NCBI GenBank assembly: GCA_963575745.1
Contig: CAUYUJ010003425.1
Location: forward strand, 162,501-226,500
DNA from: Prorocentrum cordatum
Lineage: Eukaryota > Sar > Dinophyceae > Prorocentrales > Prorocentraceae
DNA: 64,000 bases
Reading direction: 5' to 3'
The position numbers and the translations under genes are program-made. Numbering within the stretch: the first letter of the stretch is position 1; each line of letters begins with the position of its first letter. This document shows positions 31,640 to 41,420 of this stretch, one piece after another. Below the pieces are notes generated by a model. That model searched no databases. It saw nothing but the letters and a program-made list of their open reading frames with translations, and was not told the origin of the DNA.

Positions 31640-32240
31640 ACGTTCTCGGGCCCAAGAAGGCTCCGAACGGGCCAGGAGGGCCCCAGGTGTCGAGACGGTC
31701 CAAAACGGCCCCGAGGCATCCAATTATCATTCCAAGACGTCCAAGATGGCCCCAAGACGGACGAAGAGGCCGCCAAGGCGCCCCAAGAGGTCTACAAGAA
31801 GCCGCCCAAGAAAGCCCCGAGAGGCACACCTCATTGATTTTCCGTAGGTTTTGAAGGAGTTGGGGCTTCTCGCCTTTTCGGCTTCTCGACGCTCCAAGAG
31901 GTTCAAGACCGCCCTAAGACGACCCAAGACGCCCCCAAGAGGGCCCGAAGACGGTCCACGAGAGCCCCAAGACGGCGCAAAAGGCGCCCAAGACGGCCCA
32001 AGAGGGCCCCGAGACCCCACGAGAGACCCAAAAGGGAGACCACGAACCGAAACTTCGAGCCTTCCGCCCTAAGAGTGCCCCAAAAGGCCCACGAGGGCCC
32101 GAAGAAACCGCAATAGGCCCCCAAGAGACCAGAGGGCCCCAAGAGGCCTCCAAGAGGCCCAAAAGAGGCCCCAAGAGGCTCCAGAACGGCCCCCAAGAGG
32201 CGTCCAAACTGCCTCCAGGAGGCCCCCGAGAGGCCGTCCA
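31640..32240 (+). repeat. Degenerate CCAAGAGGC repeat
   Basis: Irregular 10-14 bp units such as GCCCAAGACGGCCCAAGAGG fill the stretch. It is the same repeat type as 13090-13350, in opposite orientation. ORFs across it are artefacts. Confidence 0.7.
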
Positions 32241-32319
32241 CGAGACAGCGAACATCCAATAGGCTTCATACCCACAACCCAGGCACTGTGGCGGGATGGG
32301 CTGAAGGCCATTAGATAGT

Positions 32320-32715
32320 TGAAAGGTGTCGCAGGCTCTCAGAAGCCCGCGCAGGATTCCAAAGATTCGGGGAAGCGCCCGGAAGTTCTCGGTCATCGTC
32401 GCCGCCGTCTTCGGTTTCTGTCTCCGCTCGAGTCGGCCCCCCGATCTCTCCGGGGGTGCGTCCTGAGTTGAATTTCGCCGCGACATCAACCGCGGCAACA
32501 AGGAGCCCCCAAAGGCCCCCCAAAGATGAGAAACGCCCAGAAGCTGAACCTTGGAACCCAGAAGTCGTCGTCATCGTCGTCGTCGTTGTCGGCGGCGGCG
32601 GCGGAAGCGGCGGCGACAGCGGCGGCGGTGTTGGCGTCGGAGTCGGCGTTGGCGTTGGCATCGACGTCGGCGTCGGCGTCGTCGTCGACACTATTAACAA
32701 CCCTCGCGAACACGG
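32320..32715 (+). repeat. Dispersed repeat S, copy 1
   Basis: About 390 bp, related at perhaps 75-80% by eye to 35130-35450. Both copies contain AATTTCGCCGCGACA-like sequence, CTGAACCTTGGAACC, a GTC/GGC microsatellite and AACAACCCTCGCGA. About 600 bp after it (32716-33335) hold no supported gene. Confidence 0.7.
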
Positions 32716-33339
32716 TGATGGAACGACTCGGGATTAACACTTGACGATGTATTATGACTTTTGCTCGTTCTGCAAGAACTAGTTGCAATCACCGCAGGCT
32801 GGTGCTGCACGGGGCCTGGGGCGCGGCGAGAGCCGCGAGTACCTCAAGCTTAACCAGCTGAGGCGGTTAGCAACAATGAGCGAATTGCAAACGCAACATC
32901 TGGGGACCGGCAGAAGCTGGAACGTAACGTCTGTGGACCGACGGAAAAATAAGTAAGCAAGAGCCTCCAGCCTTCTCATCCATCCAACGATGTGCGTATG
33001 CTTCTATGACACGCTAAAGACTCTCGCGTTTGACAGCGATCGGCGAAGCCCGCATCACCCACGCAGGCTTGATATCTGGAACGAGCCCAGATATGATTCA
33101 CACATGCGTTTGCTAAGTTGAGATTCTAAAATTTACGGCAGACCCGAGCGATCCCAGCCCTGGCCCAGATCCTGTGGAAGGAACTCGGAACCAAACGTCT
33201 CTAGTCTGACGCCTGGCACACTGGGACTAGTCTGCTACTCTGGGGCTGGGGGATCCACTCGTTCAGGTGGAGATCTGTTTCTGGATATCCATGCCGTCGC
33301 AGTCTCGCGGTGAGCACGCCTCTAGCATGCCGCCCGACT

Positions 33340-34700
33340 GCGTCGTCGGACGAGTGTCTTCAGAGGCGCGCCACTTCCGAGAAAGGCCAGGAAGCGTGGA
33401 TCCCCCTGGGGTGTTCCGAAAGGGATGAGAGAGGGATGCCTAATGACGTGGACTTCCAGATGGGCCTATCAACTATATGTCCTGCTAGATGGAAGCGCTC
33501 ACCTTTATATACATGAATGTCTAACATGTCCACGCCGCGCGCTGAATTCGACTGAAGCTTACACTTAAAACATGAGGTATTCTGCGCTAGGCACTGGTGT
33601 GTGTGGTAACGCGGTTCGATACTCCGCTGGGTCACTATGAGAATGTTATCCTTGAAATGAGCGTAGAGGAGGAAGCCACTCCCATCCACCTCGCGTTGTC
33701 GACCTTGCCTGCCTCTAAGGTGCAATAGAGACGTCAGAGAGCTCCCCCGAATAATCCATGCCTATGCCAGATCCTATGGCTACTTTCCGCACTCTGTCCT
33801 GGAGGTGTTTGCTTGCCCCCATACTGATGGTTCAGTAAGAACGATGCCGCGCAACGTGCTGTCGATTTTAAGTCCGCGTCGGCAACCTCCTGGGCACTAT
33901 GCACGAGCACCTCTATTGTGCCTGACATGACGAAGTCATTCACATCATATCTCCAGACGAGGGCGCTGGGAAGGAACGTGTGCATGTCCGTGCTGAACAG
34001 GACGTGGAGCTTGTCTTGCAACCCTATCTGAAAATGGTGGGACAGCCAACTCCCAATGCCTGAGAGGGCACGATGCCGCTTATGATGCAAAATGCAAAAC
34101 GTAACATCACCTGCATATTTGTGCGGTTTGTTCGTCTCTCCTGCGTCAGCGACTGCTCTCGGAAAACCGCCCTCCAATCTCTGTAGCACAGATGAGGCCT
34201 GTGCCTCCACATCATTATCGCGAATGGTTGCCACTACTGGTTGATATTCCTGGCACATTGAGTTCCAAATGGCGGATAATGGCGAAATTTCTTCATGCGC
34301 TGTTCCCCCAAGCGCCTCGTCATGTATATCAGCCACTGTAGAATGTGAAGCCAATGCGAAACCGCCGTCCTGGTCTGTGAGGATAAGGTTCCACTTGGAA
34401 GCTCGCAGAACACATCCAACGTCTATCAATTTGTATGTGTTGGTGACCTTCTCTTCCCCACTTGTCTGTAGAACGCAAGCTTGCAGAGCTGGCGAAATGC
34501 TGTCGAAGTGTACGGAGAAGCCCATCAATTTTGTGGGGGACAAGGTTAGGAAAAGGTCCGAGTTCCGTCCTCGTCGATCGCGCTCACGCTCAGTATCGAT
34601 CGTCAAGAGGCTCGTTCTTGAAGTGAGACCTCCACCGAAGTTTCCTGCACAACTGGTCCAAAGCATTCGATATTTGAGATATTGGCGACATGGCCTATCC
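33340..34700 (-). pseudogene. Decayed Penelope-like reverse transcriptase
   Basis: RT-like blocks appear in order on the minus strand but in different frames. WNLILTDQDGGFA comes first. WRYDVNDFVMSGT has the motif A aspartate, FLLNHQYGG follows, and GSGIGMDYSGELSD resembles motif B but lies in another frame. YAHFKDNILIV occupies the motif C position, with one aspartate of the usual pair replaced by asparagine. The last blocks are DMLDIHVYKGE and SLSEHPRGIHASWPFSE. This order and the S-x-H-P block are typical of Penelope-like RTs. A shift near 33780 and another near 33725 break the reading. Without an alignment, assignment to Penelope rather than another RT group is inference. Confidence 0.5.
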
Positions 34701-34740
34701 TTTTCCACTGGATGCCGACAGCTCTTGTTATCATGCTCGT

Positions 34741-34743
34741 ATG

Positions 34744-34783
<40 letters not shown>
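34741..34783. repeat. (TA)n microsatellite
   Basis: About 40 bp of alternating TA; the minus-strand translation is a Tyr-Ile run. Confidence 0.9.
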
Positions 34784-34785
<2 letters not shown>

Positions 34786-34879
34786 GACGCGGATTGCAAG
34801 TGCAAGTGGAATGAGTCGATAAAGCACGCCAGGTCGCACTGAGGCATGCCATCGATCAACCTCATGAACATGCTGTTCA

Positions 34880-35115
34880 TTTTCCACCCTCTTGCTTTCC
34901 GTAAAGTTCGTTCTTCTTGCCTGCACGACCGGCGCCTTTCGATGCGCCGCGCATGCCTCCCCTGGGGGCGTGGTGGCCTTTCAAGTTCCCTTCGTAGCCC
35001 TTGCCGTGGCCGTTCTCGTTCTCCGCGTGAACGTGCGGCTTCCCATGGCCCTTGCCGTTCTTGCCCTTGCCCTTCGGGTTGGACGAGTCCTTGCCTTTGC
35101 CTTTGCTCTTGCTCT
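34880..35115 (-). CDS. Lys/Gly-rich 'KGKGK' coding fragment
   Basis: One minus-strand frame reads SKGKGKDSSNPKGKGKNG and continues with His, Gly and Lys-rich sequence to GKKNELYG. Such KGKGK stretches are common in dinoflagellate nucleic-acid-binding proteins. No start, stop or domain is convincing, so it may be an exon fragment or chance. Confidence 0.3.
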
Positions 35116-35129
35116 CGCTGGCTCTCGCA

Positions 35130-35450
35130 GGTTTTCAAAAGCTCTGGGAGGCTCCCGGGATCTCTCGGTCATCGGCGCCGCCGTCGTCGTCGTCGTCGTC
35201 TGTCTCCACTCAAATCGGCCCCTGGATCTCTCCAGGTGTGCGGCCTGACTTAGATTTCGCCGCGACACCAGCCGCAGCAACACGGAACCTCAGAGGCCCC
35301 AAAACGATCAGAAACGCGCAAAACCTGAACCTTGGAACCTGGAATTCGTCGTCGTCATCGTCGTCGGCGGCGGCGGCGGAGGCGGCAGCGACAGCGGCGT
35401 CGGCGTCGGCGTCGTCTTCGACACCATCAACAACCCTCGCGAGCACCCTG
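35130..35450 (+). repeat. Dispersed repeat S, copy 2
   Basis: This is the partner of 32320-32715, with the same order of unique sequence, GTC/GGC microsatellite and AACAACCCTCGCGA end. GTC-type sequence continues to about 35700. Confidence 0.7.
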
Positions 35451-35728
35451 ACGTCCTGGGTGGGCGACTCGTCGACCCCGAGCAAGCCATCCGCCGTGGC
35501 GGGCCTCGACTGGAGGCCCTGCGCGGCCGGCGCCGTCTTCATGCTCGTCGGCATCAGCGGTGTCGGTGGCGTCGGCGGTGTCGGCGGCAGTGTCATTGTC
35601 GGCGTGGTCGTCGGCGGCGTCGTCGTCTCGGTCTCCGTCGGCGTTGTCGTCGCGGTCGTCGACGGCGTTGTGGTGCGTGGCGGTCGGCGGCGGCGGCGGA
35701 AGAGGATCACGAGGGGGAGGCGAGCAGG

Positions 35729-35775
35729 GCGAGCAGGAGGAAGAGGAGGAAGAGGAGGAGGAGGAGGAGGAGGAG
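35729..35775. repeat. (GGA)n tract at the LINE 3' end
   Basis: A GGA run directly adjoins the 3' end of the LINE. Its counterpart lies at the LINE 5' end (41344-41420), so the element appears to sit inside a former TCC/GGA microsatellite. Confidence 0.8.
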
Positions 35776-35819
35776 CGCACGTAGCTTGAGTGATGGTGAC
35801 TCAGCTACTGCTGCGTGCT

Positions 35820-38800
35820 CTATCGACGCATTGCGGCGAGAGCGGCAGCTCGGATATCGTAGTGGTAAGATGGCGTCGCCGACCTCCTTGGGTGGGAGGC
35901 CAGGTCGGCCTTCAGCTTATGATAGATATGGAAGCTGAGGACGACCACGCGATGGCAACGTACGCGTGGGTATTCGACTTCAGCGTCGGGCGAGGGCCCG
36001 AGCCCGAGGCGAGTGAGGGGACAGGAAGGAAGGAAGCCTCGGGGAAGAGCAAGGAGGTGAAGGAGGCGGGGGCACGAGATGTAGTGGGCGAAATCATCGG
36101 AAGCATCAGGGCAGCCGAAGAGGCACTGGCGGGGTGGCTCGCACGGGATGCGAGCCGCGGTGGTCCACGCCCCCGCCAGGGTCTTTATGTGAGCCCAAGC
36201 CCAGGCCGGGGGACTCCGAGCGAGGACTCCTCGGAGTGCCTCCCAGCGGCTGGTGAGGTCGGCAATGGGAAGAGGAGGAGCAAGGGGAAACCAAGAGGAG
36301 ATACGACGGGCGAGAAGAGAGGGAAAAGAGTCAGGATACAGGGACGCATGGAGACTCAGAGAGATGGCTCGCTGAGGCCTCGGCCGTCTGGCGGTGGCGG
36401 CGGCGTCGACGATTTCATGTCGCGCAGTAGACTCTGCCCGACGCCAGGCTGCTCGGGCGATCCCAGGTGGACCGCAAAGCAGCACATCCTCAAAGTATTC
36501 TGCGATGGAAAGTGAGCGGCGCCACACCGCATTCGAGAGACCGCGGGAGCCCAAGGCTCGGAGCGGTCCGTGCATTTCAGCCTGGGCCCGAAGGAGCGAA
36601 AGGGCCTGGTTCCAGCCCCTAGGGCCGTCCCTGGGAAGGGTACACGCAGCGGTCCTCCAGGCGGAGGCACCAGCCAGGACCCGCACGGACCTGGGGACCG
36701 AGGATCGGAGCCAGGAGCTGAGGCCCAAGAGCTCCCCCAGGCCGAAGGCATTCGGGGGGAGGCGGAGGAGGCGGTGGAGGACGTGACGCTCGGAGCGAAG
36801 GAGGGCGAGGGGAGGGGGAAAGAGCTGGCAGACATAGCTCAGGACAGAGAGGATGCCGAAGTTGTAAATGCGGCAGCTTGCCTCTGCGGGAGTCCTGCTA
36901 TGTGCGACCTCTGTCGTGCGCCTTTGCCACTTGCGAATTGGGTCGGCCCACTGGTCAGCAAGAGTCGCTCCAGGACCGAAAGCGAACCCCAGGAACGGCG
37001 TGGAGCCACGGACGTGGAAGGAGGCCCATTCGGGAGCCAGGTCGGTTATCTTCGCACTCACTTGCGCCGCAACGCAGGGCGTGCATTCAGCTGCTAGTGG
37101 GACGGCACAGCATTTGTCCGGCTGGAGCTCGAGATTGGCTAGAGTGCGGGCGGCGGTGAAGGGTGGAACGAGCAGGGGGAGGAGCCGAATCGAGGGGAGG
37201 GTGGCACCAACGTCATCCGCCGTCACACCGCACTCAGGCTCTAGTCTTGGGCACCAGCGTTCTGGCCTCGGGCAGAGGGCCAGCGCCTCGGGCGACATCA
37301 ACTGAGACTGGATGTGGCGGGCGAAGGGATCCATTGAGAGGGCCCAGATTGTGCCAGAAAGGGGGCATCCCTGGGCCACGCCAGACGTCACCAGGAAGAG
37401 AGGGCGGCGGGATGCTCCACATCGGGAGTGGGCGAGAGCCCCAGAGTACAAGGCAGAGATTACGTTAAGGTAGCCCTTCGGGATGCGGTGACGCTCGAGC
37501 ACACGCCAGAGGAAGGGCTGGGAGAGAGAGGGAAACGCGGCCCTGAGGTCAAAGGAGACAAAGAGGGGGGACAGCTCAGGGTGGTGGCTGGCAGCGCGAG
37601 CGACCGCATCCTGACGGACGACGTGAGACAGGAAGTTCCGCCCGCGCACAAAGCCTTGCTGGCTCTCGTGCACTCTTGCCGCCACTAGAGGGGCGAGCAC
37701 ATGATTCGCTGCACTGGCCACCGCCTTGGCATCACAATTCTTGAGGCTCAGAGGGCGAAGCTTCGACGCATGGCGGACCACCTCCACGGAGTCCGAGGGC
37801 TCATCACCCTTGGGAATGAAGACCATGTCCGCGAAGTTGAAGCCGTGCGGCGCACCCCTGCCCTGGTACAGGCCGATCATCATATCATAGAGGATGTCCA
37901 CCAATCTTGGATCCGCCAGCCAGGCGGCCGCAGGGAGTCGGTCAGGTCCAGGTGCAGTGGGTTTGGCTCGAAGCAGCGCTGCGCGAAGAGCGGCTGGTGA
38001 AGGAACCTCCAGGGCGGGGCTGTCGAACTCAGGGAGATGAGTGCGCAGGTAATCGTCAATCGCATTGATGTCGACTGGGCGATCGGTGAACGTGGGCTGC
38101 CAGTGCTGGCGCAGGCCATTCATGATCATGGTCGGGTGACGCTCAATGCCTGCCTGGTGTCCCTCGCCATCCATGCGGAGACCCTTGAGCACCAGCCGAC
38201 GACGGTATGGTATCCAAAGGAGGGCGCGCCGTTGAGCAGCGCGCTGTATCTTCCGCAACTGCTGGATGGTGGGGTCGCCCGCGTCAAGCTGCCTTTGAGC
38301 ATGTTCACGAAGTCTGGCAGCTGCTGCAGCTTGCTGTTGTTCGTGCCAGGCAAGATGAAGGTCCATGCACTCTCGCTCAAATGCAGGGGGATTGACCAGC
38401 AGGATGCGGTTGTCGCCATCGATGGTGAGGTGCAGTCGGCCCATGGCGGTGGAGTGGATCAGCTTGTGCGCGAGGTGCATGTCCTGCCTCCATATGGCTC
38501 TTGCAATCGCGCGTGTCGAAATTCTGCGACCCTCAAGAGCTTCAGCATGGCCATCACCGATAGGGAGGGCCTGGAGCTCATTGCGGGTGATGCGGGCAGC
38601 TTCAATCATCTGCAGCTTCACCTCGGACCATCGATTCTCCTCCGCAATGTTCGTGAAGTCGGAGTGGTTGAGCAGGTTGGTGATGTGCTTGGCAAACCGT
38701 GGCGAGTGGAAGACGCTCTGGGGGATCGCACGATCGTCAGGGGCGGCTGCAGTGCGGGGCTGGATCCGCAGCTGGATGATGGCGTGATCGCTGAGACCCC

Positions 38801-39914
38801 AGTCCGCCAGGGAGGTCGCCTCCTGCCAAATCTCGAATGTGACGGAGGTGTCCAGGAGGAAGTGCGACTTCAGAGAGATGAAGGCCCTGTCGATGAATGT
38901 GCACGACTGGTGGCGCTTGGAGTAGTGGGTGGGAAGCTCGGACACGACCTCCACCATGTCCCGTTGGAAGAGATTGCGCCAGAAGCCCTGTGCTTGGTTG
39001 CCACGGTGCCAGACCGATCGGCTGTTGCCACCAGCTCGTCGGTAGTCGCCCCTAGCCAACTCCGATGAGGAGTCCGAAGAGGAGGAGTGCGAGGAAGAAG
39101 ACGAGGATGAGGATGAGGTAGCAGGAGCTCTCCGTCGCCCAGTACCCCGTGTTGGTGCCGAGGTCGAGGTCGCGCTCGGGGATGAAAGGTGCACCGGCTC
39201 GATGTCAGCGATATTGAAGTCCCCGATAGCGATGAAAATGCGATGTCGTTCGTCACTTTGCGCCCATGCAGCCCCGTCGAGCCAGCGATGGCGCACAAGA
39301 GGAAGTTTGGCTGCAGGCAACTCATGGTTGTGGATGTTCATGATCTTGATGTGCTCGTTGTTGGTCAGATTGCTGATGGTGAGGACCGCGACGCGGCCAT
39401 CGATCACGGAGTCCAGGGAGAGGGAAGGGAGCATCTGAGGGTCCAGCGTCGCGAGCTCCGCCTCAGAGAACCAGGGGATCAGGAAGGCAACGCCGCCAGC
39501 CCCAGGGGAGTCACCCGCGGACATGACGGCACGGTAATGGTAGGGCGTCTGGTTCAGCAGCGTCTGCAGCTTGATCTCTGACCCGTGCGCCTCCTGGACG
39601 ACAATCAGCATGCGCATCTGGAGAAGCTTGCAGAGTCGTTGCATCTTATTGTTGCGGCGATGAGCACGTTGGCAGAGAAGCCCTTGGGCATTCCACGATG
39701 CGATGCGGAGCGCCTGAGTGGTGCCAGAGTCCTGGCCCTGGGGAGCAGTCAACACCCAGGGCGTCCAGCGTGGGCTAGGAACAAGACCAGGTGGAGGTGT
39801 CGACCTCCGTGTTGAAGGTGGTGGCCTCACAGAACTGGTCGATGATCTTCTGCCGCTCGTCGTCGCTGATGTAGCGTGTGGTCTCGGGGTGCCAGTATAT
39901 CCGCGAGGGCTCAT
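35820..39914 (-). CDS. LINE ORF2: APE endonuclease and reverse transcriptase
   Basis: The protein cuts the target DNA and copies the element RNA into it. RIASWNAQG near residue 68 starts the APE-type endonuclease, which includes a GDFN block and ends with SDHAIIQLRI near 375. The RT has LRPLSLKNCDAK (about 719), VSFDLRAAFPSL (about 785, motif A), SGVAQGCPLSG (motif B) and TADD near 897 in place of YADD (motif C). A C-terminal zinc knuckle, CLFGCPDASDDFAHYISC, lies near 1262. The open frame extends further upstream through ORF1 in another frame. I choose the ATG at 39914, which overlaps the end of ORF1 by 140 bp, because no ATG lies between the ORF1 stop and the endonuclease. Frameshifting from ORF1 is an alternative. 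Confidence 0.85.
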   Translation of the reverse strand: MSPRGYTGTPRPHATSATTSGRRSSTSSVRPPPSTRRSTPPPGLVPSPRWTPWVLTAPQGQDSGTTQALRIASWNAQGLLCQRAHRRNNKMQRLCKLLQMRMLIVVQEAHGSEIKLQTLLNQTPYHYRAVMSAGDSPGAGGVAFLIPWFSEAELATLDPQMLPSLSLDSVIDGRVAVLTISNLTNNEHIKIMNIHNHELPAAKLPLVRHRWLDGAAWAQSDERHRIFIAIGDFNIADIEPVHLSSPSATSTSAPTRGTGRRRAPATSSSSSSSSSHSSSSDSSSELARGDYRRAGGNSRSVWHRGNQAQGFWRNLFQRDMVEVVSELPTHYSKRHQSCTFIDRAFISLKSHFLLDTSVTFEIWQEATSLADWGLSDHAIIQLRIQPRTAAAPDDRAIPQSVFHSPRFAKHITNLLNHSDFTNIAEENRWSEVKLQMIEAARITRNELQALPIGDGHAEALEGRRISTRAIARAIWRQDMHLAHKLIHSTAMGRLHLTIDGDNRILLVNPPAFERECMDLHLAWHEQQQAAAAARLREHAQRQLDAGDPTIQQLRKIQRAAQRRALLWIPYRRRLVLKGLRMDGEGHQAGIERHPTMIMNGLRQHWQPTFTDRPVDINAIDDYLRTHLPEFDSPALEVPSPAALRAALLRAKPTAPGPDRLPAAAWLADPRLVDILYDMMIGLYQGRGAPHGFNFADMVFIPKGDEPSDSVEVVRHASKLRPLSLKNCDAKAVASAANHVLAPLVAARVHESQQGFVRGRNFLSHVVRQDAVARAASHHPELSPLFVSFDLRAAFPSLSQPFLWRVLERHRIPKGYLNVISALYSGALAHSRCGASRRPLFLVTSGVAQGCPLSGTIWALSMDPFARHIQSQLMSPEALALCPRPERWCPRLEPECGVTADDVGATLPSIRLLPLLVPPFTAARTLANLELQPDKCCAVPLAAECTPCVAAQVSAKITDLAPEWASFHVRGSTPFLGFAFGPGATLADQWADPIRKWQRRTTEVAHSRTPAEASCRIYNFGILSVLSYVCQLFPPPLALLRSERHVLHRLLRLPPNAFGLGELLGLSSWLRSSVPRSVRVLAGASAWRTAACTLPRDGPRGWNQALSLLRAQAEMHGPLRALGSRGLSNAVWRRSLSIAEYFEDVLLCGPPGIARAAWRRAESTARHEIVDAAATARRPRPQRAISLSLHASLYPDSFPSLLARRISSWFPLAPPLPIADLTSRWEALRGVLARSPPAWAWAHIKTLAGAWTTAARIPCEPPRQCLFGCPDASDDFAHYISCPRLLHLLALPRGFLPSCPLTRLGLGPSPDAEVEYPRVRCHRVVVLSFHIYHKLKADLASHPRRSATPSYHYDIRAAALAAMRR

Positions 39915-41166
39915 GGAAGCCCTGTGGGACGACCTCAATGATGGGCACTGCGTTGACACTGATGATGCCCTTCGGGCGGATGGCAGTCCAGTCACGACGT
40001 CCTGAAGCAAAGGACTGCTGCAGCAAGGAGAGGAGCCTCTTGGTGTGCATCTCTCGACGGATCTGACGAGGGGCTTTGTCGGCACCCACGTGGAGTGGCA
40101 CCAGTCGCCCGTCGGGCGTCTTGACTTGGAAGGATCTCCAGGAGCCGCCAGGGAGTCGTAGTGCGCGCGCCAGTGCAAGGGCGCGGGCTCCACCAACTCC
40201 AGCATCACCGCGAACACGCAGGAAGAAACGCTTGGATGGGACCTCCGCGCCGCCGACCAGCTCCAAATATTCGGGCGCCACTGTGGAGGCACCAAACCAT
40301 TCTGAAAGGCTAGCCAAGACCGCATTCTTGGCCACCATTGAGCTGCAGTTGGCGGAGAATAGAAGTGGGTCAGCCTCACGGTCGTACTCGGCCAGCTTGG
40401 CCAGGTCGGTCGCTGGGAGGGCCTTCTCCGCCATGGCCAGCTGTTCTCGGATCTCGCCAATCTGCTTGCGGAGGACAACGTTGCTCTGCTCCAGATCAGA
40501 CTGGCGGCGCTTGAGCTGGTGGATCTCGTTCGATTGGTGAGCCACGTTCTTGAGCACGGGGTCGATGTAGCCAGCCATGGCGCCGACCAGCTCCTTGTGG
40601 GCGGTGGCCAGGGACTGCGTGCATATGTTGTTGAGCTGGTTGACTGTGGAGTCCATGCGGGCCTGGACCAGCTCCAAAAGACTGTCCTGGATGGTGCTTG
40701 GCGACCCGCCAGCTCCAGCAGCAGGCTCGCAGGGCGTGGCCGTCCCTCCGACTGGAGTGGCCGTGTCATCCTGCGTCTCCAGCACCTGGAAGTCGCGCTC
40801 GATGTCGCGCAGCTCTTGGGTGGAGAACTGTGGCCCCGCTGCCGCCGCGCCCCGCCAAGGAAGGGCCGCAGCCGCAGCGCTGGCTGGCGCCGTGGCACCA
40901 GAGCTGCTGCTCGTGCCAGCCCACTGCGGCGGGGCTGCCAGGCTGCCAGGTCCGTCGCCGCGCCGCAGGCGATCACGTTCACTACGCTCTCGATGGGCAG
41001 GGGTACGCGTGGCTGGTGGTGCAGGACGGTCGGCGGGGCCTCTGCCGACGTCAGCCCAGGCCTTGCGCCGAGCGCGACGGCGCGGGCGGTCCTCGCCCCC
41101 ACTGCGGCTGTGTTCGTCACGGCCCCCTCGATCATCAGAAGAGCTTCCAGAGCCATCAGAAGCCAT
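39775..41166 (-). CDS. LINE ORF1: coiled-coil, gag-like protein
   Basis: The 463-residue protein is the likely RNA-binding partner of ORF2. It begins MASDGSGSSSDDRGG. The first 70 residues are Arg- and Ser-rich (RPRRRARRKAW) and Ala/Pro-rich sequence follows. A long coiled coil (about residues 185-285) contains EIHQLKRRQSDLEQSNVVL. The region after it is globular (SKRFFLRVRGDAG) and could be an RRM-like or C-terminal domain. The frame is open upstream through the spliced leader, but that part is 5' leader and flank, so the first ATG after the leader with good coding composition (41166) is chosen. Confidence 0.75.
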   Translation of the reverse strand: MASDGSGSSSDDRGGRDEHSRSGGEDRPRRRARRKAWADVGRGPADRPAPPATRTPAHRERSERDRLRRGDGPGSLAAPPQWAGTSSSSGATAPASAAAAALPWRGAAAAGPQFSTQELRDIERDFQVLETQDDTATPVGGTATPCEPAAGAGGSPSTIQDSLLELVQARMDSTVNQLNNICTQSLATAHKELVGAMAGYIDPVLKNVAHQSNEIHQLKRRQSDLEQSNVVLRKQIGEIREQLAMAEKALPATDLAKLAEYDREADPLLFSANCSSMVAKNAVLASLSEWFGASTVAPEYLELVGGAEVPSKRFFLRVRGDAGVGGARALALARALRLPGGSWRSFQVKTPDGRLVPLHVGADKAPRQIRREMHTKRLLSLLQQSFASGRRDWTAIRPKGIISVNAVPIIEVVPQGFHEPSRIYWHPETTRYISDDERQKIIDQFCEATTFNTEVDTSTWSCS

Positions 41167-41321
41167 GCGAAAAAACAAAGTCGTGTCTGAGGAGAAAGAT
41201 TCGTGTTGGCAATGGTGTGGGGCACTCGCCCAGAATGGGGAGCTCCAGCAGCCTGTGGTGTCGGGCCGCTGCTGGGAGCCCCCCGAAGCTGACCTGGCCA
41301 GCTGCCTCGGGACATGGATTA

Positions 41322-41343
41322 CTTGAGCCAAAATGGCTACGGA
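41322..41343 (-). other. Genomic DinoSL at the LINE 5' end
   Basis: The minus strand reads TCC followed by GTAGCCATTTTGGCTCAAG, the complete 22-nt dinoflagellate spliced leader with T at the variable first base. In mRNAs the leader is added by trans-splicing, so a genomic copy at a retroelement's 5' end indicates reverse transcription of a trans-spliced RNA. Confidence 0.95.
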
Positions 41344-41420
41344 AGGAGGAGGAGGAGGAGGAGGAGGAGGAGGAGGAGGACGAGGAGAAGGAGGAAGAGG
41401 AGGAAGAGGAGCAGGAGCGG
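41344..41420. repeat. (GGA)n tract at the LINE 5' end
   Basis: An almost pure GGA run begins immediately upstream of the leader (TCC on the minus strand) and grades into GAGGAAGAGG. The same arrangement lies upstream of the leader array at 63811-63841. Confidence 0.9.

Larger units (their letters stand above)
35776..41343 (-). mobile_element. Nearly intact LINE that starts with a spliced leader
   Basis: The element spans about 5.57 kb: DinoSL (41322-41343), a 5' leader of 155 bp, ORF1, ORF2 and a 3' UTR of only about 45 bp. Both outer flanks are TCC-rich on the minus strand. There is no poly(A) tail. ORF2 holds endonuclease, reverse transcriptase and a C-terminal CCHC. The long open frames imply recent insertion. 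A leader fused to the 5' end shows that the copied RNA had been trans-spliced. Confidence 0.85.

Noticed and set aside
39915-41315. The N-terminal 467 codons of the 1831-residue LINE ORF
   Set aside because: They are the shadow of ORF1 in another frame and show no domain; real ORF2 sequence starts near the endonuclease.
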